Source: Micromonosporaceae bacterium KJ-029
GTDB lineage: Bacteria > Actinomycetota > Actinomycetes > Mycobacteriales > Micromonosporaceae
Reading direction: 5' to 3'
Assembly: GCA_005402585.1 (NCBI GenBank)
Contig: BIFP01000022.1
Coordinates: 410,222-474,221, forward strand
DNA length: 64,000 bases
The translations under genes and the position numbers were made by a program. Below the pieces are notes generated by a model. It did no database searches. It was not told the origin of the DNA and saw only the letters and a program-made list of their open reading frames with translations. The number at the start of each line of letters is the position of its first letter. The first letter of the stretch is position 1. Shown here in pieces: positions 32,939 to 41,954 of this stretch.

Positions 32939-34176
32939 CCTTCGCGCCCCCGGCTGCGCACCAGCGTCCGGCGGGACGGTTTCGGCAGGTCCAGCGGGGT
33001 GAATCGGATCGGTGGGGCAGGTGGGGGTGCGTCGCGCGGCGGCTGGTCGTCGACCGGGCGGCCGGGCGGCACGGCGGCACGGGCGACACCGCCGGCCGGT
33101 GCGGGTGGGCCGGCCGGCAGCGGCGGGGGCGTACGGATCTGGGCGGCGGCGACGGCCGCGCCGGTGGCGGCGGTCGCCTGCGGGTCGGGCGCCGTCTCGA
33201 CCGGGAGCCCGGCGGCGGCGAGCAGCTCCGCGACCAGCGGGATCCGGCTGGAGCCCCCGGCGAGCAGGACGCCGTCGAGCCGCGCCGGGGTCAGGCCGGC
33301 GGCGTGTACGGCGCGCAGCAGCAGTTCCACCGTGGCCCGGACGGCGGGGCGGATCAGCTCCTCGAACTCCAGCCTGCTCACCGGTACCCGGACGGGGCCG
33401 GTCGGCAGGGACAGCTGCACGTCGGTGCGGGCGCCGACGGTCAGGTCCCGCTTGGCCCGTTCACACTCGGCGGGCAGCGCGCGCAGGGTGGCGTCCACCT
33501 CGGGGCCGCCGGTGGCGAGTTCGCGGGCGAGCACGGTTCGTACGTGTCCGGCCAACGCCTCGTCGAAGGTGGTGCCGCCGAGGCCGGTGAGCCCCTGGGG
33601 TACGCCGACGGTCTCGAACCGGCCGCGGGAGTTGCGACGGACCAGCGCGGCCTCGAAGGTGTCGCCGCCGAGGGCGTAGACGGCGGCCAGGCCGCCCGGG
33701 AAGCCGCGGGCGGCGTGGCTCTCGGCCACCGTGACCGTACGGGGCAGCAGGGTCACGTCGCCCAGGCCGCGCTCCCACAGGGCCTGCTGGAGCAGGTCGC
33801 GCCGGTACCTCCCCCATCCCGCGGGGTGGCTGAGCACGATCGCCTCGGCCGCCGCGCCCTCCTGCTGCTGGACCCACTCGACGACGTGGGCGGCGAGCAG
33901 CGCGAGCAGCGTCTGTGGCGCGTACCGGTCGCCGTCGAGCAGCAGGGGCACGTCGTCACCGACCCGACTCAGGATTCCACGAGCGGTACGACTCGCGTCG
34001 CCGACCTCACCGAGAGTGAACGCCCCGTCGGGCGCCAGCAGCAGGGTCGACGGCAACGGCGCCGCTGCGGGTTGCAGTACGACGGGTTCGGGTCGATCCC
34101 AGCTCCCGTCCTGCCGGCGGGCGACCGCGGCGACGGTGCTGGTGTTACCGATGTGCATCCCCAGGACGTACGGCAT
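32935..34176 (-). CDS. Hsp70/DnaK-like actin-fold ATPase
   Basis: A 413-residue protein: LGMHIGNTSTVAAVA (phosphate 1 region), LSHPAGWGRYRRDLL, VYALGGDTFEAALVRR (phosphate 2) and DGVLLAGGSSRIPLVAELL (adenosine motif), then a Pro-rich C-terminal tail with no substrate-binding domain. It is a short Hsp70 relative found in actinobacterial regulatory loci. ATG 34176 follows GAGGAAAG, better than ATG 34197. It is the first gene of the minus-strand operon Hsp70-iniR-roadblock, divergent from iniB, so it may control the large LuxR-type regulator. Confidence 0.87.
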   Translation of the reverse strand: MPYVLGMHIGNTSTVAAVARRQDGSWDRPEPVVLQPAAAPLPSTLLLAPDGAFTLGEVGDASRTARGILSRVGDDVPLLLDGDRYAPQTLLALLAAHVVEWVQQQEGAAAEAIVLSHPAGWGRYRRDLLQQALWERGLGDVTLLPRTVTVAESHAARGFPGGLAAVYALGGDTFEAALVRRNSRGRFETVGVPQGLTGLGGTTFDEALAGHVRTVLARELATGGPEVDATLRALPAECERAKRDLTVGARTDVQLSLPTGPVRVPVSRLEFEELIRPAVRATVELLLRAVHAAGLTPARLDGVLLAGGSSRIPLVAELLAAAGLPVETAPDPQATAATGAAVAAAQIRTPPPLPAGPPAPAGGVARAAVPPGRPVDDQPPRDAPPPAPPIRFTPLDLPKPSRRTLVRSRGREG

Positions 34177-34423
34177 CTGCTTTCTTTCCTCGCCCAATTC
34201 GGCCGGCCGAGGTGGGCGGACAGCTGCCCGCCCGAACCGGCGACCGCCCCGGGGGGATCCCGCGGGGCTCCTACGTTCGTACCAGAGATCACTCCGGCAT
34301 CAGGAGCCCCAACTTCGGCCGACTCCCGTCCCCCAATCCCCCTAACGTACGAGAGGGCGCTCGCCCCTAATCGGACGGGTCGGGTTGCGGGATCGTCCCC
34401 GATGACCGGTGCCGCTCACCGAC

Positions 34424-34461
34424 CGTAGCGTCGTTGGCGATCAACGGTCGCTGACGCTACG
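34424..34461. promoter_or_regulatory. Extended hairpin in the iniB leader
   Basis: CGTAGCGTC (34424-34432) pairs with GACGCTACG (34453-34461), and CGTTG/CAACG pair inside. It ends 20 bases before the iniB ATG, just ahead of GAGGAGAG. It may be a protein site of the IniR-like regulator or a leader RNA hairpin. Confidence 0.5.
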
Positions 34462-34481
34462 TCCGAGGAGAGATCCCCAAC

Positions 34482-35375
34482 ATGGACCAGACCCTGCACG
34501 ACTTCGTGCTCAACCTGCTCACCGACGCCGACGCGCGGTCGGCCTTCGACCTCGACCCGGAAGGTGCGCTGCGGGCCGCGGGGCTCGGCGACATCACCGC
34601 CGCCGACGTGCAGGACGTGGTGCCGCTGGTGGTCGACTACGCCCCGGTGCACGGGCTCGCGCCGGTGGCCCCGGTGACCAGCCAGCTCGGCGCGGACCCG
34701 CTGGTCGGCGACACCACCGACGTGATCAGCCAGTTGCAGGGCGTGACGCAGCAGCTCACGGTCAGCAGCTCCTACACCGGGCTGGACGTCAAGGCGGGCG
34801 CGCTCGGCGCGATCGCCGTCGACCCGACGACGGTCACCGCCGGGGCGAACCTGCTGCCCGGCATCGGCCTGGGGGTGTCGCCAAACGGGGTCGGCGCGGA
34901 CCTGTCCGGCGTGCACGACGTGGCGGACACTCTCGACGCCGACGTCACCAGCATGGTCGACAGCACCACCGGCCCGGCCGTCGGGGACGTCACCGGCACG
35001 ATCGGTGACCCGGTGTCCGCCGTGGACACCGCCGGCAACGGGCTGCTCGACACCACGGCGGGCCTGCTGCCCGGCACCACCAGTCAGGTCGGTGACCTCG
35101 TCGGCTCGCTCGGCGTGAATGACACCCTCGGCGGGCTCGGCCTGAACGACGGCGTCGGCGGGGTGGTCCCCCCCGTCGACGTACCGTCGACGGTCGGCGG
35201 GGTCACCGGCCAGGTGGACGGCCTGCTGTCCGGCGTCACCGGCGGCGTCACCGGTGGTGTGACCGGCAGCGTGACCGGCGGGGCCAGCGGCTCGGCGCAC
35301 GGTGACGCCACGGTCCACGGTGACGCGTCCGCCTCGACCGGTGGCCTGCTGGGTCTGACGGACGGTCTGCTCTGA
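34482..35375 (+). CDS. iniB: IniB-like protein
   Basis: A 297-residue protein. The N-terminal domain (about 1-75) reads TLHDFVLNLLTDADARSAFDLDPEGALRAAGLGDITAADVQDVVPLVVDYAPV, the IniB N-terminal signature. The rest is Gly/Asp/Val/Thr-rich low-complexity sequence ending in repeats of G-V-T-G. In mycobacteria iniB is strongly induced by cell-wall inhibitors; its role is unclear. ATG 34482 follows GAGGAGAG. A perfect hairpin terminator follows the stop, so iniB may be transcribed partly apart from iniA. Confidence 0.88.
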   Translation: MDQTLHDFVLNLLTDADARSAFDLDPEGALRAAGLGDITAADVQDVVPLVVDYAPVHGLAPVAPVTSQLGADPLVGDTTDVISQLQGVTQQLTVSSSYTGLDVKAGALGAIAVDPTTVTAGANLLPGIGLGVSPNGVGADLSGVHDVADTLDADVTSMVDSTTGPAVGDVTGTIGDPVSAVDTAGNGLLDTTAGLLPGTTSQVGDLVGSLGVNDTLGGLGLNDGVGGVVPPVDVPSTVGGVTGQVDGLLSGVTGGVTGGVTGSVTGGASGSAHGDATVHGDASASTGGLLGLTDGLL

Positions 35376-35407
35376 CCGGACCGCTCTGACGGGCCCAACC
35401 GGCCTGC

Positions 35408-35447
35408 GGCGGGAGTGCCAGGCCCGGCAGCGCCTGGCACTCCCGCC
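35408..35447 (+). terminator. Terminator between iniB and iniA
   Basis: A perfect 16-bp inverted repeat (GGCGGGAGTGCCAGGC and complement) with an 8-base loop lies 33 bases after the iniB stop and 47 bases before the iniA start. Confidence 0.8.
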
Positions 35448-35493
35448 GATTTCCGCACTTGCTAATTGAGCTGAAATCAGCACACTTGGTGCG

Positions 35494-37338
35494 GTGATAG
35501 CGGGGATCTGGCTGGACGCGCTCGACGACATCGCCCGTACGTGTCAGGAACACGGGCGCGGCGACCTGCTCCAGGCGGTCCGGCTCAAGCGGGCCCATCT
35601 GCTCGATCCGACGCTGACCGTCCTGGTCGTCGGCGAGCCGAACCAGGGCAAGAGCCAACTGGTCAACGCGATCGTCAACGCCCCGGTCTGCCCGGTCGGC
35701 GACGGGCGTACCACCGTCCTGCCGACCGTGTTGCGGCACGCGGAGGTCGCCACGGCGACCGTGGTGCAGACCCCGCCGGCCGAGCCCGGAGCCGCCGCCG
35801 CACCGGCCAGTGTGGAACGGACCCCGGTGCCGACCGGGCAGATCGCGGCGGGTGTCGCCGGCACCGCCGGCCGCCGTCCCGGCGCCGGTCCCGCGTACGT
35901 CGAGATCGGCCTGCCCCGGGCGCTGCTCGGCGCGGGCGTGGTGCTCGTGGACATGCCCGGCGGCGGCGAACTGGCCGCCACCGGCGCCACCACCCCGGTC
36001 GCCGCCCTCACCCGCGCGGACACCGTCCTGCTGGTCTCCGACTCCACCCGGGACCTCTCGGTCGCCGAACTGAACACCCTGCTGCACCTCACCCGGTCAC
36101 ACGCCAACGTGGTCGTGGTACAGACCAAGACGGACCTGGTACCGGACTGGCGGACGGTGGCCGACCGCAACCGGCGACACCTCGCCGACGCCGGGGTACC
36201 GGCAACCCTGATCCCCGTGTCGGCGGCACTGCGCCTGCTCGCCGCCACCACCGGCGACCACGCGCTCAACGCGGAGTCCGGCTTTCCCCCGCTCATCGCC
36301 CGCCTGCACCGCGACCTGACCGGCAAGCCCGACCTCCTGGCCCGGGCCGCGGTGGTGCTGACCGCGCGTACCGTGGTGGAGCAGCTCGCCGCGCCGCTGC
36401 GGGCGGAACTGGAGAACCAGCGCTCCGCGGAGGAGTCCGGCCCGCTGGCCCGGCTGCACGCCGCCCAGCGGGAGGTCGACGAGCTGCGCCGCTGCTCCAT
36501 CCGGTGGCAGAACACGCTGGCCGACGAGATGGCCGACCTGCTCTCCGACGTCGAGCACGACCTTCGCGACCGGACCCGGCACATCCTGCGGATGGTCGAC
36601 GAGGCGTTCGAGACCGCCGACCCGCTGGTCGCCTGGGACACCGTCCAGGATTGGCTGGAGCGCAGCCTCGTCGAGGCGGCGGAGGCGAACCGGCAGTGGC
36701 TGGTCCAGCGCTGCGACTGGGTCGCCCGGCGGGTCGCGGAGTTGTTCAGCCGGTACGGGCACGGGACGCTGCCGCCCTGGCCGCTGTCGGTGCCGACGGA
36801 GCACGGGGAGTCGCTGCCGGAGATCGAGCGCCCGAACATCGACCGGTTCACCATCAGCCAAAAGGTGATCACGGGCATGAAGGGCTCCTACGGCGGCCTG
36901 CTGATGTTCGGTTTGGCCCTCACGCTGGCCGGGATGCCGATGATCAATCCGATCTCGATCGGCGCCGGGGCGTTGTTCGGCGGCAAGAGCATCCACGACG
37001 AGGGACGGCAGCTGTTGCGCCGCCGCCAGGCCACGGTCAAGGCGGCGATCCAGCGGCACGTCGACGACTTCTTCGTCCGGGTGAACAAGGACAGCCGGGA
37101 CGCGGCCCGGCAGGCGCAGCGCGTGCTGCGCGACCACTTCAGCGCGCTGACCGAGGAGTTGCAGGCGGGCATCGTGGAGTCGCTGCGCAGCGCCAAGCAG
37201 GCCGCCGACACCGACGCGGTGGCCCGCGAGCGGCGGCACCGAGAGATCCGGCAGCGGATGACCCGGCTGGCCGCGGTCTACGAGCAGGCGCAGCAGGTGG
37301 CCGCCGCCCGCCCCGCACCGCTGGCCCCCCGGGCATGA
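35494..37338 (+). CDS. iniA: Dynamin-like GTPase, IniA-like
   Basis: A 614-residue protein. The GTPase domain has P-loop GEPNQGKS (47-54), DMPGGG (switch 2 region) and QTKTDL (N/TKxD-like). A long helical stalk follows, and a hydrophobic stretch near 470-495 (GLLMFGLALTLAGMPMINPISIGAG) forms the membrane-contact element. Mycobacterial IniA is a bacterial dynamin that remodels membranes and gives tolerance to isoniazid/ethambutol. GTG 35494 is the only reasonable start. The stop ATGA region is repeated twice before iniC. Confidence 0.9.
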   Translation: MIAGIWLDALDDIARTCQEHGRGDLLQAVRLKRAHLLDPTLTVLVVGEPNQGKSQLVNAIVNAPVCPVGDGRTTVLPTVLRHAEVATATVVQTPPAEPGAAAAPASVERTPVPTGQIAAGVAGTAGRRPGAGPAYVEIGLPRALLGAGVVLVDMPGGGELAATGATTPVAALTRADTVLLVSDSTRDLSVAELNTLLHLTRSHANVVVVQTKTDLVPDWRTVADRNRRHLADAGVPATLIPVSAALRLLAATTGDHALNAESGFPPLIARLHRDLTGKPDLLARAAVVLTARTVVEQLAAPLRAELENQRSAEESGPLARLHAAQREVDELRRCSIRWQNTLADEMADLLSDVEHDLRDRTRHILRMVDEAFETADPLVAWDTVQDWLERSLVEAAEANRQWLVQRCDWVARRVAELFSRYGHGTLPPWPLSVPTEHGESLPEIERPNIDRFTISQKVITGMKGSYGGLLMFGLALTLAGMPMINPISIGAGALFGGKSIHDEGRQLLRRRQATVKAAIQRHVDDFFVRVNKDSRDAARQAQRVLRDHFSALTEELQAGIVESLRSAKQAADTDAVARERRHREIRQRMTRLAAVYEQAQQVAAARPAPLAPRA

Positions 37339-37450
37339 GCGAGCGAGTCAGCGGAGTGCCGGCATGAGCGAGCGCAGCGAGCGAATCATCCAGCTCAGTG
37401 CGAAGGTGCCTCATGACGGCGTGCAGCGCAGCGGAGTGGCGGCATGAGCG
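37332..37450. repeat. Triplicated gene-junction repeat between iniA and iniC
   Basis: GGCATGAGCG occurs at 37332-37341, 37361-37370 and 37441-37450. The first copy holds the iniA stop (TGA in ATGA) and the last holds the iniC start. The spacing sequences contain GAGCGAGCGCAGCGAGCGAATCATC-type sequence, like the insert at 5.8 kb. An original 4-base overlap seems to have been split by two insertions. Confidence 0.7.
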
Positions 37451-38898
37451 GCGGCTGGCGGCTGGACGCGGCGGCCCGGGGCCTGCTGGACCGGGCGCTG
37501 CACGTCTACCGGGACCACCCCCGGGCCACCGACCAGTTGTTGAACCAGGTGGACCGGCTCGACCAGCCGCTGCGGGTCGCGGTCGTCGGCGGTTGGCGCA
37601 GCGGCAAGTCCACCCTGCTCAACGCGTTGATGGGCGAGGAGGTGGCACCGGTCGACGGGAGCGCCTTCACCTGGTACGAGGACGGCCCGCAGCCGGACGC
37701 CGTCGCCTACTCGACCAACCACCCACCGCAGCGGCTGACCGTACTGCGCTCCGGCACCGGCATGCACGTCGACCTCGCCGGTTGGCGGGCCGGCGAGCTG
37801 CGCGACATCGTGGTGCGGTGGCCGGCCCGCTCGCTGCGACAGGTGACCCTGCTCGACACCCCGGCCATCGGCGTCGACGAGCACGGCCGGGACCCGGTGA
37901 TGGAACGGGTGCTGCGGGAGGCCGACGCGCTGCTGTACCTGACCAGGGACGCACGCGGCACCGATCTGCGGGGGCTGGAGTCGGCCCGGGAGAGCAGCGT
38001 CGGGCAGGCCGCCCCGGTGCACGCGATCCTGGTGCTGTCCCGGGTGGACGAGTCCGGCGGTGGCCGGATCGACGCGCTGCTCGGCGCCCGCCAGCTCGCC
38101 CGGCGAGCCCTCCGGGAGCCACACGTGGACGCGCTGTGCGTCACGGCGGTCCCGTGCAGCGGGCTGCTCGGCCTGGCCGGTCGGGTGCTCGGCGAGTCGG
38201 ACTTCGCGGCGCTGGCGGCCCTGGCCCAGGTGCCGCGCGCCGAGCTGGAACCGTACCTGCTCTCCGCCGAACGGTTCGGCCGTGGCGAGCCGCCCGTCCC
38301 ACTGAGCGCGGCGACCCGCGGCGCTCTGCTGGACCGGCTCGGCGTGGTCGGGGTACGCCTGGCCACCACCCTGGTACGCACCAGCTGCGACAGCCGCGCG
38401 GCGCTGTCGGCCGAGCTGGTGCGGCGCGGCGGGCTGGGCGAGCTGCGCGAGTCGATCAACCGGCTGTTCGTCGACCGGCGGGAGGTACTCAAGGCCCGCT
38501 CGGCGCTGGCCGCGGTGGAGGCGCTGCTGCGCGCCGAACCGGTCCCGGGCACCGGCGAGCTGCTCGGCGCGCTGGAGCAGATCCTCGCCGGCGCGCACGA
38601 GTTCCAGGAGTCGCGGCTGTTGGCGGCGCTTCGGGACGGCCGGCTCGGGTTCGCGGCCGAACTGGCCGAGGAGGCGCGGCGGCTGGTCGGCGGCGACGGC
38701 GACGCCCTGGCTGCCCGGCTCAACCTCGCGCCCGACGCGACGGCCCCCTGGCTGTGGGACGCCGCCGCCGAGGCGCGGTGGCGGTGGCAGGAGCGCGCCG
38801 AGGATCCCGGGCTCCGGTTGGCCCAACGGCGCGGCGCCCAAGTGGTGGTCCGCAGCTGCGACGGAATGCTCACCGAACTGGCCGCCCACGCCCGCTGA
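37444..38898 (+). CDS. iniC: Dynamin-like GTPase, IniC-like
   Basis: A 484-residue protein with GTPase P-loop GGWRSGKS (49-56), LLDTPAIGVDE (DTPG-like switch 2) and LVLSRVDE in the place of N/TKxD. A helical region follows. It lacks the strong hydrophobic segment seen in IniA. It is the partner GTPase of IniA in the ini operon. ATG 37444 matches the third junction-repeat copy; GGAGTGGCGGC provides a weak ribosome binding site. Confidence 0.88.
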   Translation: MSGGWRLDAAARGLLDRALHVYRDHPRATDQLLNQVDRLDQPLRVAVVGGWRSGKSTLLNALMGEEVAPVDGSAFTWYEDGPQPDAVAYSTNHPPQRLTVLRSGTGMHVDLAGWRAGELRDIVVRWPARSLRQVTLLDTPAIGVDEHGRDPVMERVLREADALLYLTRDARGTDLRGLESARESSVGQAAPVHAILVLSRVDESGGGRIDALLGARQLARRALREPHVDALCVTAVPCSGLLGLAGRVLGESDFAALAALAQVPRAELEPYLLSAERFGRGEPPVPLSAATRGALLDRLGVVGVRLATTLVRTSCDSRAALSAELVRRGGLGELRESINRLFVDRREVLKARSALAAVEALLRAEPVPGTGELLGALEQILAGAHEFQESRLLAALRDGRLGFAAELAEEARRLVGGDGDALAARLNLAPDATAPWLWDAAAEARWRWQERAEDPGLRLAQRRGAQVVVRSCDGMLTELAAHAR

Positions 38899-39000
38899 CC
38901 GGGCGTGTGCGGTCAGGACGCCGGCGAGGATTGCGGGTCCGGTGAAGCAGCAGGCCGTGCTGATCTCGCGTTGTTAAGAGCATGAAACGCGGGAGCTTCT

Positions 39001-39519
39001 ATGGATCTTGAAACCCGACAGGACTTCACCGCCTTCGTCGGAGCGCGGTCGCATGCGCTGTTCCGGACCGCCCTGGCGCTGACCGGTCACCGGCAGCAGG
39101 CCGAGGACCTGTTGCAGACGGTGCTGGCCAAGGCGTACCGGCACTGGGGGAAGGTCCGCCACGGCCAGCCCGAGGCGTATCTGCGTCGCGCGCTGTACCG
39201 GGAGCAGGTGAGCTGGTGGCGTCGGCCGATGCGGGGTCGAGAGGTGATTACCGATCGGCTTCCGGAGTTGGCCGGCACGGACCCCACCAGCCGGGTCGAC
39301 CTGAGTCTGGCGCTGCGAGCGTCCCTGGACCGCCTGGCGCCGAAGCAACGGGCGGTGCTCGTACTGCGCTATCTCGAGGACCTGCCCGACGAGGAGATCG
39401 CCGACATCCTGCACTGCAAACCGGCGACGGTACGAAGCCAGGCCACCCGCGCCCTCGACCGGATCCGCACCCTCTGCCCTGAACTAGACCACCCTGTCAT
39501 GCAGGAGGTTCACGAGTGA
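39001..39519 (+). CDS. SigE-family ECF sigma factor
   Basis: A 172-residue sigma factor of the actinobacterial SigE-like group: region 2 is FRTALALTGHRQQAEDLLQTVLAKAYRHWGKV and region 4 is LAPKQRAVLVLRYLEDLPDEEIADILHCKPATVRSQATRALDRIR. It directs RNA polymerase to an unknown regulon. The stop overlaps the GTG start of the membrane beta-propeller protein by 4 bases, so that protein is the likely anti-sigma partner. Confidence 0.93.
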   Translation: MDLETRQDFTAFVGARSHALFRTALALTGHRQQAEDLLQTVLAKAYRHWGKVRHGQPEAYLRRALYREQVSWWRRPMRGREVITDRLPELAGTDPTSRVDLSLALRASLDRLAPKQRAVLVLRYLEDLPDEEIADILHCKPATVRSQATRALDRIRTLCPELDHPVMQEVHE

Positions 39520-40664
39520 CCACCCAACTTGAGAAGGCCGTTCGCGAAGCGCTCGACCAGCTCACCGACGCGCCCCCGCCGCCGGACCTGGCTCAGGCCG
39601 CGATCCGTAGGGCCGGCCGGCAGCGAACCGCGCGCCTGGTGGCGGCTGGCGTCGCCGCGGTTGCCGCGGCAGTGGTCGCGGTACCGCTGGCCATCGGCGG
39701 CCTCGCCTCCCCCGGTGACAACCCGCCGCCCGCCCGGATGGGCCCGGGAACGGCCGCCAAGCCATTCGTCGTGACGGCGTACAGCGGGGTCAACAACCCG
39801 GGAGACCCGGGGCCGGCGGACGACTATTCGCTGTTGCTCGACCCGGACACCGGCGAGTACGACAAGGTCCCGTACAACGAGGTGGTGCCGTCTCCGGACG
39901 GCAGCCAGGTGCTGGTGCACGAGGGCGACAACAGCCTGGCGCACCCGTCGAGGCGGGGAGTGCTGAACCGGGAGAGCGGTGAAGTCCGGTGGCTGCCGGG
40001 CAATGCCGGATACACCTCGGGCGCGAGCTGGTCGCCCGACGGCCGGCAGATCCTGATCACCAACCGGCCGAAGGACAACAACGGCGCGGGCTTCCTGCTC
40101 GTCGACGCGGCGACGCTGGCTGCCGAGCAGGTTGAGGTGCCCGACGTCAGCACGCAGAACACCAACGGCCTGGCCTTCGTCTGGGCACCCGACGGAACGG
40201 AGGTTGCCCTGACCCACTCGGTCAATGTGAGCGAGAGCGAGCCTGGCCGAGTGACCGGCATCGGCTTCTACGACCTGGCCGGCAAGCCGACCCGTACCCT
40301 CCCCGTCAACGGCGGCTCGCTGAACGAGGGCAGCGGGTTCTCGCCCGACGGCAGCCGGATCGCGCTGGACAACCGGTTCGTGAACGACCAGATCCAAATC
40401 GTCGACGCCACCACCGGCGCCGTCCAGCACGAGTTCTCCGTACCGACCGCCGACGCCGTGGTGGGCTGGTACGACGACGTGCATCTGATACTGAAGGACT
40501 ACGGCGATCGGAACCTCACCGAACGGCCGAACCTCAAGGTGGTCGACCTGACCGGCAAGGTGACGCAGACGGTACCGTTCGCGGAGGGATCGGACACCGC
40601 GCAGCGGGTGTTTGTCGGATCATCGGCGGACCTGGGGACGGCCGCCGAGAAGTTGGCGTTCTGA
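39516..40664 (+). CDS. Membrane-anchored beta-propeller protein, probable anti-sigma partner
   Basis: A 382-residue protein: short cytosolic N-terminus (1-38), one transmembrane helix (about 40-62) and an extracytoplasmic TolB/WD40-like propeller with repeats such as SWSPDGRQILIT, FVWAPDGTEVALT and GFSPDGSRIAL. Coupling by GTGA overlap to the SigE-type gene suggests that its N-terminus binds the sigma factor while the propeller senses an outside signal (inference; no recognised anti-sigma zinc motif is present). Confidence 0.8.
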   Translation: MTTQLEKAVREALDQLTDAPPPPDLAQAAIRRAGRQRTARLVAAGVAAVAAAVVAVPLAIGGLASPGDNPPPARMGPGTAAKPFVVTAYSGVNNPGDPGPADDYSLLLDPDTGEYDKVPYNEVVPSPDGSQVLVHEGDNSLAHPSRRGVLNRESGEVRWLPGNAGYTSGASWSPDGRQILITNRPKDNNGAGFLLVDAATLAAEQVEVPDVSTQNTNGLAFVWAPDGTEVALTHSVNVSESEPGRVTGIGFYDLAGKPTRTLPVNGGSLNEGSGFSPDGSRIALDNRFVNDQIQIVDATTGAVQHEFSVPTADAVVGWYDDVHLILKDYGDRNLTERPNLKVVDLTGKVTQTVPFAEGSDTAQRVFVGSSADLGTAAEKLAF

Positions 40665-40683
40665 CCGGCGACCACTCTCGCTG

Positions 40684-41946
40684 TCAAGCCGGCAGGGCCG
40701 GGCCGTGCAGCCCCACCAGGCCGGGCACGGCGGTCCGGCCCAGCTCATCCCCGGTGGCGGGGTCCTGCCAGCTCACTGCGGCGTCCTGGCCGACGTAGAG
40801 GCGGTCGCCGTCGGGGCTGAGGACGAGACCGGTGACCGGGTCGCGGACCGGCCGGGCGTTGCCGCCGCCGAGGCTCGCGAGGTCCGAGGCCCACACCGTG
40901 GTGCCGGCAGCGAAGAAGAGCCGGTCGCGGTCGGCCACCGCGTACGCGGATCCGGTGCCGCTGGCGAGCTTGGTCACCGCGCGTACGGTCAGCTCCTCGG
41001 TGGAGACCTCGGCGACGATGCCGGAGGTGACGTCGACGACGAACAGGCGGGTGCCGTCCGGGGTGATCGCCATCGCGTGACCGTCGGCCGGGCCCTCCCC
41101 GAACGGGTGCGGCAGGTCGACGCAGTACGCCCAGCCCTGTTCGAGGTTCAGGGTGTGCACGAATGCGTGCACGTCGCTGCCCGGCCGCCCGCTGATCCGG
41201 TCGCGGGTGTGCTGGTGGTCGGGCTGGTGGGTGTAGAGCGTGTAGAGGACGGTACGGTTCGGGGCGAGCACCGCCTGGCGTCCGTCACCGCGCATCTCCT
41301 CCTCCGCGCCGGGCGGGATCAGCCCCTTGTCGCGGGTGACCAGCGGACCGGGTTTCCCGGTGGCGAGGTCCACGACGCGGACCCGGTAGCGGTCCGGCGC
41401 CTGCGGCGGCAACCATTCGAGGACGAACAGCCCGGCGAGGTCGCTGGTGAACGCCTCCGGGACGAAGTTGCCCGGCAGGTCCAGCCGCTGCCGGACGCCA
41501 CCGGCGTCGGCGATCAGCACGGGGGTGACGTCCCGCCCGGTGGGGCGTTCCTTGGTGACGCTCACCTCCTCGCCGGTCAGCGCCACCGTCGTCCCGTTGG
41601 TGGAGACGGTCTGCGGCACCCAGCGGCCGGGCAGCCTGACGCGGTCGGAGGTGTTGCCGGTGGCGGCGTCGATCCGCCAGAAGGCGGTGTCGGCGCCGTC
41701 GGGCGCGCTCGCGTAGACCAGCCGACCGTCGGTGGTGGCGACCGCGTGCGGGATGGTCTGCCGGTCGGTGCCGCGCAGCAGGCCGAGCCCGCCGTCGACC
41801 TCGACGACCAGGGCATCGGGCAGTCCGGTGGTGGAGGCCGGCGCGGCCGAGGTACGAGCCAGGTCGCAGCCGGCCAGCGTCACGGCGCCCGCGCCGGCCA
41901 ACGCGGTCAACAGGCTGCGCCGGGAGATCGTCGTCTTCGCCATCAT
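40684..41946 (-). CDS. Tat-exported lipoprotein with beta-propeller
   Basis: A 420-residue protein. The N-terminus has a twin-arginine motif SRRSLLTALAGAG followed by a lipobox LAGC, so it is a Tat-exported lipoprotein. The mature part is a YncE-like propeller (ITPDGTRLFVVD, LSPDGDRLYVG). Its promoter is the mirror image of that of the divergent ECF sigma gene. With the -10 element at 41955-41958, transcription should begin at or next to ATG 41946, and no ribosome binding site is present, so the mRNA is probably leaderless. It is likely a member of that sigma factor's regulon. Confidence 0.82.
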   Translation of the reverse strand: MMAKTTISRRSLLTALAGAGAVTLAGCDLARTSAAPASTTGLPDALVVEVDGGLGLLRGTDRQTIPHAVATTDGRLVYASAPDGADTAFWRIDAATGNTSDRVRLPGRWVPQTVSTNGTTVALTGEEVSVTKERPTGRDVTPVLIADAGGVRQRLDLPGNFVPEAFTSDLAGLFVLEWLPPQAPDRYRVRVVDLATGKPGPLVTRDKGLIPPGAEEEMRGDGRQAVLAPNRTVLYTLYTHQPDHQHTRDRISGRPGSDVHAFVHTLNLEQGWAYCVDLPHPFGEGPADGHAMAITPDGTRLFVVDVTSGIVAEVSTEELTVRAVTKLASGTGSAYAVADRDRLFFAAGTTVWASDLASLGGGNARPVRDPVTGLVLSPDGDRLYVGQDAAVSWQDPATGDELGRTAVPGLVGLHGPALPA

Positions 41947-41954
41947 GCCCAGGT

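Noticed and set aside
30530..33679. 1049-codon open frame on the plus strand
   Set aside because: It is antisense to the IniR-like and Hsp70-like genes, which have clear domains. Long open antisense frames are expected at this GC content, and the translation is low-complexity Gly/Arg/Pro-rich.
35434..35493. Possible attenuator-type riboswitch before iniA
   Set aside because: Only a simple hairpin and short weak pairings are present, with no conserved riboswitch core recognised.
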